The notes under the pieces were generated by a model. The model made no database searches. It saw only the letters and a program-made list of their open reading frames with translations, and was not told the origin of the DNA. The translations under genes were made by a program, and so were the position numbers. A DNA stretch of 64,000 bases from Cristatella mucedo (Eukaryota > Bryozoa > Phylactolaemata > Cristatellidae): the NCBI GenBank assembly GCA_009760855.2, contig WPIO01000016.1:4545001-4609000 (forward strand), in the 5' to 3' direction. This document shows, in pieces, positions 57,246-64,000 of the stretch; position 1 is the stretch's first letter; each line of letters opens with the position of its first letter.

Positions 57246-57485
57246 ATGGCTTGGACTCCAGCGGACTCGTTGTCTGGAGTTCCTAGACGGCTGATTAGTG
57301 TGAGCGTCTTGCTGGAAGCGGCTGAGCTGTGTCTGGGCACACGGTCATTCCTGAGCATGACTAAGTACTCTGGAACCGGTATCTCCCATCTTTTGAACAT
57401 AAAAGGCCCAGCAAATCAGCCAGTGCAGAACCGGGTGCTGTCACTGGATATATTGAAAGAATTGATTGTGCAGTTGTTAAGCTGA
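57246..57485 (+). CDS. Unassigned open segment in LARS2 intron 1
   Basis: Open frame from ATG to TGA, 79 codons, MAWTPADSLSGVPRRLISVS then a helix-like Leu/Ala stretch and ...NRVLSLDILKELIVQLLS. Composition looks more protein-like than its surroundings, but I recognise no family and no clean phase-compatible splice pair with the LARS2 exons. Could be chance. Confidence 0.2.
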   Translation: MAWTPADSLSGVPRRLISVSVLLEAAELCLGTRSFLSMTKYSGTGISHLLNIKGPANQPVQNRVLSLDILKELIVQLLS

Positions 57486-58225
57486 GCCCAACTGCCGTTT
57501 CGGTGGTAGTTACTTGCAGCAGCGTTGATAGTTTTTCGATTGCTATTAGTAACGATATAGGACCATGTATTTTTATGTCAGTTTAGTTTGAACCAAATGT
57601 GCCATCGAGCGTCTGCGATCATCTTCTGCCAGCCGCGTTTTTGTCTGCTTTGTTGTTTTCGGCAAACCCGACTGATCTGACCGCCACACTGGCCCACAGG
57701 GTAGCCTCCATACCTTGGTCACCATTTTTTATTTACTTATTAATCAGCAGAAGCTAGCGAAGCACGAATATATGTAACTACTTTCTGAGCGAGGCTGTGG
57801 GCTATTATCAGCAGCCTCTGCCGGGCTGGGCATGCTGCCAGAGAGCTATTGCCGTCTTTGCATATTTAGAAACCTATGCCAAACTTAAAGGTGGCCGATT
57901 TTAGCCTGCTCAATGTTTTTTTTTTTTTAGTAACAGTGATATGGGTTTTTCTACATTAACTTGAGTGATAGTGCTGCAAGCTGTATGCTTCGAAATCGCG
58001 ATGCAAAGAACTGCTCAGTCTAAAGCTCACTGTGATGAAAGTTGTACGGGTGCCACTTTTCCTGACTTCCTGGTACGGCAATGTTGGCAGAACAGTCCTT
58101 CATAGCGGGACACTGCAAAAGCTGCCTGTTGACATGTAATAGTTGTCGTCAGACTTATTGGTGCAATTATATATCAATTGTATTGTTTTTGCAGAGTGAA
58201 TGCAAGGTAGTTTCTATGTATTTAG

Positions 58226-58462
58226 GATTCAAAGATTAAGAAAACTACTCTGAAGCAGATTGACGATCGCTGGAGGGAAGAGCTGGAGAAGTCGTCTGCA
58301 TATACTGCACAAGATTCGACTTTGTCAGGTCAAGGCCAGACAAAGCCTTTTTACGTTCTATGCATGTTTCCGTATCCAAGCGGAAAACTTCACATGGGCC
58401 ACGTACGTGTGTACACCATTGGTGATGTACTGGCGCGCTATCATCGACTCACTGGTAAACAG
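58226..58462 (+). CDS. LARS2: Mitochondrial leucyl-tRNA synthetase, exon 2 (HIGH motif)
   Basis: Exon of 237 bp (79 codons, phase 0 at both ends) after TTTAG and before CAG|GTATGT. It encodes the start of the class Ia catalytic Rossmann fold: [18 protein letters not shown] followed by [24 protein letters not shown] is the HIGH-type ATP-binding signature. LARS2 charges mitochondrial tRNA-Leu in the matrix using ATP and leucine. The leading segment ([10 protein letters not shown]) matches the helical lead-in of other LeuRS enzymes. Confidence 0.96.
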
Positions 58463-58636
58463 GTATGTGCCTCTTCGAATGCGAACCTCTGGTCTGTGAA
58501 TCGTGTGAAACTCCCAGTCTTTGCACTGCCTGCTTGCCTTGGGACCAACGGGCTGTCAGCCTTGATCATTCGCCGAGACATTCGATTTTTTCTGCGTTTA
58601 AACTTTTTTGGAACTTACGGTAAATTATAAATGTAA

Positions 58637-58791
58637 ACATAATTCATTTGTGTAGCACCCTAAGAGAACTCAATCTCTATTCAGGCGCTTCACATATGCC
58701 ACAGAGTTTGAGCCCACGACCTCAGTATTCAAATACACTCACAGTGACCTTGGTTCGAGACGAGCATTTTAACCACTCATCCAAACCAGCT
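58637..58791 (-). mobile_element. SINE-A copy in LARS2 intron 2
   Basis: ATAATTCATTTGTGTAGCACC, CTCTATTCAGGCGCTTCAC, GAGTTTGAGCCCACGACC, and a longer variable region before the head complement TTTTAACCACTCATCCAAACC. Confidence 0.86.
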
Positions 58792-59194
58792 ATGATGAAC
58801 ACTAAACTCCTGGGTTAATGCCTAGGTACTCTCTGCTATAGATGCGAGCCTTATTACTAGTTGATGTGTGATCTGCTGACGTGTAGTCTTCTCCAAGCTC
58901 TGCTCTAATGTCTCTGCTGCACACGCTGCAGATATATGCAAATGTGAGCACAGCAATACGTGAACCTTGAATCGAGGTGCCAGGCAGGCTCGCTCGATTG
59001 GGTTATTTACGGTCGGCATTAAACATACATAATTATATGATTGTTGCACATTATTATTAATTTATAGCTGCTTGCAGGCTATGCCACTGCTCGTTGCCCA
59101 TGTTTCCTGACCGCATGGAACTCGAACTGTGACCATTGGTGCATGTCGGCCTTCCCAGCTGCACTGTTTGCAAGCTTGTCTATTGGTCTTGTAG

Positions 59195-59286
59195 GTTATA
59201 AATCCCATTGGCTGGGATGCTTTCGGTCTACCTGCAGAGAATGCTGCAATCGAAAGGGGTTTGGCCGCCGACCGCTGGACTTACGA
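59195..59286 (+). CDS. LARS2: Mitochondrial leucyl-tRNA synthetase, exon 3
   Basis: Exon of 92 bp between GGTCTTGTAG and GA|GTAAGT. It starts in phase 0 and continues exon 2 as [21 protein letters not shown], one of the most conserved LeuRS blocks (human [20 protein letters not shown]). It exits in phase 2 after RWTYE-like codons. The following LeuRS block (...SWDRE...) was not found between 59287 and 64000, so the next exon must be past the right edge, giving an intron of at least 4.7 kb. Confidence 0.95.
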
Positions 59287-59583
59287 GTAAGTGCCTTGCG
59301 TTCTGGCTCATCCATGTAGCCTGATGTAGCCTGTTTTTGTGTGGCATTGCAAGAAAAGCTTGCCACACCGCGGTTCACTCTTTTGCCTGTAAATTACTCT
59401 TGCTTTCTTCCATGTGCCTAGCTTATTGACCTTAGCTTCGTGTCCTGCACTCGTGCCTCTTCGCGTTGACCGAGCAGCATTCCACAGGGTACTCTGTCGG
59501 ACACGTGAAGAACTTGAGTAGCTGAGCACTAAGCAAGTCTGATCTTACGACTCATCCGTATTTCTCTGTGACGATTCTACTGA

Positions 59584-59660
59584 ATAATAATAATAATACA
59601 CTAGATAAAGCGCCCTCAGAGAACTCAATCTTTCTAGGCGCTTTACATTTACTGAACCCG
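59584..59660 (-). mobile_element. LINE-A tail
   Basis: AATAATAATAATACACTAG, ATAAAGCGCCCTCAGAGAAC, TAGGCGCTTTACATTTACTG. Confidence 0.85.
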
Positions 59661-60869
59661 ATTGTAGCTTGCTAGCGAGCTTCTGTGAGATGAGATCTTG
59701 AGATGAGCGTGTCTACCGTGCCCTCTCTTCTCATCTGATTTCTGCTTTTACTGATCTCAGCTTTTACTGATTTCTGCTTTTACTGATTTCTGCTTTTACT
59801 GATCTCCGACTGGTCTGTCTTGCTTCCGCCTCGGACTTCCTTCTTGTAGACAGTTTCAACGGTTGGTTTGCCTTCGTCTTGCTTAGCCTGCTCGTAGCTC
59901 CACCACCACAGCGGTCGTGGGAAGTCGCCTACCTACCTTAGGGAGGTAGAGAATGGCCCCCTGCGGTGCTGCTCCCAGTGAATTCAGACTCCCCCCTCCG
60001 AGCTGACCTTTATCGCCTGCTGCCTCGCTATCTGATTTCGTTGTGAAGAGCTAGTAGTATCCCGTAAATGACTATCTCGTGGAAAGCCTCGATGGTTTCA
60101 CCGGTCATTTCGTCCGAAATGCTTTTCAAGGCAATAAAGAAGGCGCGTGCCCTTGACGGCGCCTATGATTGGGCATTTGCCCGGTCTTGCCCGTGTCTTC
60201 GTCAAGAGGTAGAACTCGCTCAGCTTCTTCGGTGTCTCTTTGTCTTCCATCAGTCTGGGACCGCTCCTCCAGTTTTGGCGACCTTTTGCAAGCGTGCCTC
60301 AAGCAGGACAGAATCAAGACGGACCGTGTGCGATTGCGGCATAAGAGAGTTTTAACCGTTCGGTCGAACTCGTGCCTGTTTGCTTGGTGCCACTCGGCTG
60401 ATTTCATGCCCATTCTTTGCGGCATCCATTACTTTTGCCTGGTTGGGTTGATGGCGCTTTCGTCCGGCCAGCTTTGCCTCTTTGGAGCTTTCTCGTCTAT
60501 TTGCCCCACGCGTGCTAGTGTGTGCTTTTATCTTCCATGCTGCATACTTGTTACATGTGGTACATGTTGCAGCGTCATACCTAGCAAGACTAGCACTGAA
60601 AGTTATCAGGCCGAGGTTCATCGTGGTATTACTCTGCTTTTAAGGCTGCCAGTCATGTCACTTAAGAAGATTAAATGGAAAGTGTGCCTTTGCCCGTGCA
60701 CAGATTGGGTTTGCTTAGAGAAGGGAGCCACAGCCGCATAAGTCCATGCAGCTGCTGCATCCCGTGTAGTTGCCTCTAGCTCTCCTTACTCCCGTCTTCT
60801 CGGCCGTGCAGTATCAGGCCAATGGATGCGCACACAGATTGATTGCTACGCTCGTCTGCTGCGATTATG

Positions 60870-61015
60870 GTCAGTGCCTCATCACGTGACTTAAGTCTGC
60901 CGCTTATTGGCTCCTCATTAAGCAGCATATTGACTTCGTGGTCGTAAAATTAATATTTAGGTCCCTTCTCCTTCTCACTGAAGCTTATCTATCTGAAATA
61001 GTAACTTGCACATTC
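60870..61015 (+). mobile_element. LINE-A coding relic
   Basis: TATTGGCTCCTCATTAAGCA, CATATTGACTTCGTGG and TTTAGGTCCCTTCTCC correspond to YWLPVKQ-IDF-TFRSL codons. Confidence 0.5.
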
Positions 61016-61058
61016 TTCTGTTACACTGGCCAGTTACCTTTACTTCTGATACAAAAAT

Positions 61059-61197
61059 TATGATTCATTTTTACAGCGCCCCAAGATAACTTAATGTCTA
61101 TCTAGGCACTTCAAATTTACCGAAGCACTCGAGCCCACGACCTTGGTCGAAACCTTGACCTCGGTCAATAAAGCTGAGTCCCTTACCCTAGAGCTAT
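61059..61197 (-). mobile_element. SINE-A copy
   Basis: ATTCATTTTTACAGCGCCCC, TCTATCTAGGCACTTCA, CACTCGAGCCCACGACC. Confidence 0.8.
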
Positions 61198-61414
61198 CTT
61201 AAATCCTTCAATTATCAATATGATGGCTTCACTTCCTGTGCGCCTAACGGCAGGAACTCGCCCGACCGACATTACGACTTACCCTGATTTGACATTAACG
61301 AGAGGCTGAAAACTCATTCGTTCCTATCATCGTTGACTTCGTCCTTGTGAAATGTCTCGTACGTGCTAATGTGTGCACCAATTGTGTGTAATGACCACTA
61401 AATATTTCATATAT

Positions 61415-61975
61415 TCGGGCTTGCATAGATAAAGACACTCCTCAGCCGAGCCGGGGTCATGCATTCGTGACATCCCGACCAGCCATAATTAACTTACTGC
61501 TTGCAGGTCTTCCTGAATGTATATTAACATGCGTGCAACAGTAGGTGCAAAACTTCGTAGCAAGACATATCTGTAGAACGTCGAAGCTGCTATTTTAAAC
61601 TGCTGCTCACTAATCTGAACTAGCTGCCTATCAAGCAGCAAATTAACTTTGAAGATCCGGTCACTCACTTGTAGACACCCCCCCATCTATTGCTTTGGCC
61701 TGCTTATCTGAATTAGTTCTGAATTGGTTTCACACCTGATGATCTCCCTTCAGATCGCCCATCCTTCTGACTCTTGCCGATTGAAATTGTACCCCAACTG
61801 ACCTCACTTCTCTTGGAGATTGTGCATTTAGTTACCGTGCTCCCAAAGTTTGGAATTTACGGCCGGCTGATATTAAGTTCTGATCCTCTGATTTAGCGGT
61901 ATTAAAACGAAAAGCTAAAAGCCTGTCTGTTCCTCGAGGCCTTTGCTCGGTCCGAGTGAATTGTGCCTGCACGTG
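61415..61975 (+). mobile_element. LINE-A coding relic, highly decayed
   Basis: ATTCGGGCTTGCATAGATAA, CATGCATTCGTGACATCCCG, CAACAGTAGGTGCAAAACT, TTGGAGATTGTGCATTTAG, GTGCTCCCAAAGTTTGGAA follow the LINE-A ORF2 order with many indels. Confidence 0.72.
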
Positions 61976-62142
61976 GCTGTATCTTATGAAACTGCCCACG
62001 TTGCGTTACTAAGGGAAGGAGCGAAGTACTGTTGTGTAGCACCTTCAGTGAACTCGTATCTTTTCCTGTTTGCTTTGCTTACCTGTGGAGAATTGAGTGA
62101 ATGCTACTAACTAAGAGTCCTACTAACCAGCAGCAGTGAGTG

Positions 62143-62375
62143 CAATAATAATATTAATACATTTGCATAGCACCCTCAGAGAACTCAATCTCTTTCTATG
62201 CACTTTACATTTGCTGCAAAGGGAGCACGATCGAATGGCTAGTAGTGGTGAGCATGCTAAATGTTAGCAAACATAACTTGGTTAGAGGTGACGTGCATAG
62301 GGTCAGCATGCAAGTATGGTTGGTGGCAGCATGCACAGTGTCAGCATGCATAAGCACACTAAGGACATATTCTTG
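62143..62375 (-). mobile_element. LINE-A 3' end
   Basis: ATT-repeat complement, ACCCTCAGAGAACTCAATC, GCACTTTACATTTGCTGC, and 3' UTR to GCATAAGCACACTAAGGAC. Confidence 0.84.
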
Positions 62376-63268
62376 CATACCTGTGGTCTCGTCTCTAAGC
62401 ACGATACTCAAGTGCTTTTGCATCTTTGTCCAAGCAGTTTATCCCGCTTACCGTTAACTATTCCTTATTGCTTTACTTTCAATAAGTTGCAAAAAGGCTG
62501 AACAGGGATTAAGTTGTTACTGTGCTTTACAAAAGACTTTACAATAATATTACTGATACTACTAATAATGATAATAGTATTATTATGCTCTCTTTCCAGC
62601 CCCCGTGGAGTGTCTACAAAGATATCTTTTTTCTTTTGGTGCTATGCAGCAAGTCATTATTATTTTTTATTAGTGGTGTAGCATAACAGTAATGTTAATA
62701 AGCATTCTTATAGTATCCTAAATGTAGGTTGAACAGGAGCTATTTCATCAAGTCATTAGTAATACTTACACTGCAGCAGCTAAGTAAATATAAGCAGACA
62801 ACTAATGCATGGTCAGCTGTCTATTAATGGTGATATGGATACCACTATGGTGATTACTACCATTGCAAGATAACGACAGTCTTATGATTTTGTAAGTGTA
62901 TAGGCATTGCAAAACATATTAATGTATATTAAATGCATATTTTGAGTTATATTTTTGGTAGGGGTTAGGAGTTGGAATATTAACTTAGGAGTTATAGTTT
63001 ATTATTTGTGGCTTGCAGTTTAAAGCCACTTGCTGCTATGTTGGACTTCTCGGTGGTATGAGCGTAATGCACATAGCAGAAACCACACTTTTCTTAGAAA
63101 TGCAGTGTTATACCGAAAAATTCGCACCCCTGTTATTCCACACAAGTCTAAAAGGTTGCAGATTTTTTTTATAAAATCAATGAAAAAATACCACTGCAAG
63201 GTATGGTTGATATGAGGTAACAATGATTTTTTTGAATTCTGCATGCTATTAAGTGGGCAAACAAATCC

Positions 63269-63435
63269 TAGCTGATTTAACAGCCTCTTTTTTGTATAGC
63301 GACAGAAGAGCCTTTACAGCTATCACCACCACTTGCAGTGGCGATAAAGGATCGCCCACTGCAGGATTCGAACCCACTACCTCGGGACCGAGGTCATGAA
63401 AAGCAACTGCCTTACCTAGTGAGCCATCACGGCTA
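63269..63435 (-). mobile_element. SINE-B copy, near complete
   Basis: AGCTGATTTAACAGCCTC, GCGACAGAAGAGCCTTTACAG, GGATTCGAACCCACTACC and the A-box side ACTGCCTTACCTAGTGAGCC. Full length is about 165 bp. Confidence 0.86.
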
Positions 63436-63934
63436 GCCTACTAGGCGTAGAAAACAAACAAGATTACTTGTCTGGCAGTTTCAAATTGGCTCGGAAACAG
63501 TTTCAGTGTATCTCTAGGATACTTTTCTGTAGCACCATGAGAAGGACATGGCACACTATGAGGATCCAGACGTACCAAAGCTCGCCCTCTCAAAAAATGC
63601 ATCTTTGCTCAAAAAATAGTATGCTTCAAACCCTTGATGATTGTTGAAAAATGCCTGACGTGGTTGTGGAGACACATTGTTTGTCAGGTTGTACTTGGTT
63701 CATCCAGTTAATCTTCTAGTGCTCGGCTCCACTTGTCATCTCTGCAGCAGGCATCTAATGCCGGTTCAACTGCCAGTTTTCGATGCACGCCATTCTTTGG
63801 TTGCCTGCTGTAGGTGATAGCACGAGGGGCAGCTTAAGCGTGTGCCCATGCGTCGTTGTCGAGTCAGTTAGTAGCGTGCTGCCCTGCCGGTGCAGGATTC
63901 TCCCGAGCTCGAGTCCAATCGCAGCATGCTTACC

Positions 63935-64000
63935 CCTTTTGCACGGCAAACGTAAAGCGCCTCGAAAGAGATTCTCAAGTTCTCCGAGGGCTCCATACAC
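63935..64000 (+). mobile_element. LINE-A tail at window edge
   Basis: GTAAAGCGCCTCGAAAGAG, TTCTCAAGTTCTCCGAGGGC; truncated by the window end. Confidence 0.75.

Larger units (their letters stand above)
53778..58225 (+). other. LARS2 intron 1
   Basis: Phase-0 GT-AG intron, about 4.4 kb. It holds a CTG-rich tract (54618-54662), a LINE-A tail, a Tc1/mariner N-terminal fragment, a SINE-B copy and an unassigned open segment at 57246-57485. Stretches 54665-55300, 56090-57085 and 57490-58200 are AT-leaning with nothing I recognise. Confidence 0.7.
59287..64000 (+). other. LARS2 intron 3 (runs off window)
   Basis: Phase-2 intron beginning with GTAAGT. It contains LINE-A fragments in both orientations, one SINE-A and one SINE-B. 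In 59665-60760 there are long open frames without homology, probably chance. 62600-63265 and 63440-63930 show nothing I recognise. Confidence 0.65.

Noticed and set aside
60169-60741. 190-codon open frame in LARS2 intron 3
   Set aside because: No LeuRS or other similarity, Cys/Ser-rich composition, no clear splice sites; probably chance.

Overview
The window is eukaryotic nuclear DNA from an animal, probably an invertebrate. Its genes are split by GT-AG introns of 0.6 to 8.4 kb. The rest is dominated by LINE and tRNA-derived SINE retrotransposons, long GA/TC/CA microsatellites and diverged satellite arrays. Nothing looks bacterial or organellar, and I cannot name the species.

Three genes are recognised by protein similarity plus exact splice phase. 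(1) A Mog1/RANGRF-like Ran-binding protein on the minus strand has exon 1 at 9568-9647 and exon 2 at 1038-1151. The rest presumably lies left of the window. (2) A FAM124-family gene on the plus strand has coding exons at 33374-33628, 34209-34357 and 41473-42094 (341 codons). (3) The 5' half of the mitochondrial leucyl-tRNA synthetase gene (LARS2) is on the plus strand at 53592-53777 (targeting peptide), 58226-58462 (HMGH motif) and 59195-59286 ([10 protein letters not shown] motif), continuing beyond the right edge. A transmembrane exon on the minus strand (18303-18510) belongs to a gene I cannot identify. Several other splice-flanked open segments are listed at low confidence. The genes do not form a pathway.

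Repeats by region: 0-10 kb is the RANGRF intron, with L2-type LINE pieces, SINEs and a head-to-head pair of Tc1/mariner remnants (6.7-7.86 kb). 10-20 kb is GC-rich low-copy DNA, a satellite of about 172 bp (13.0-14.06 kb) and about 2 kb of simple repeats (17.2-19.05 kb). 20-33 kb holds more L2 and SINE copies, a GC-rich CpG segment (27.15-27.7 kb) and a solo LTR (29461-30795). 33-42 kb is the FAM124 gene, whose long intron carries repeats. 42.5-44.6 kb is a second, diverged array of the same satellite. 45-47.4 kb is a 5'-truncated LINE with a recognisable reverse transcriptase. 47-53 kb is intergenic, and 53.6-64 kb is LARS2 with repeat-filled introns.

Two LINE families occur. LINE-A ends in a conserved hairpin tail (AAAGCGCC ... 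GGCGCTTT, then ATT repeats). LINE-B ends in TTACA-type repeats. Two SINE families occur. SINE-A has a tRNA-like head and a tail closely resembling the LINE-A 3' hairpin, so LINE-A is its likely mobilising partner. SINE-B is also tRNA-derived but has a different tail. Several long GA/TC microsatellites sit exactly in the AGAGA part of the LINE-A hairpin, which suggests this transposon tail seeds microsatellites.
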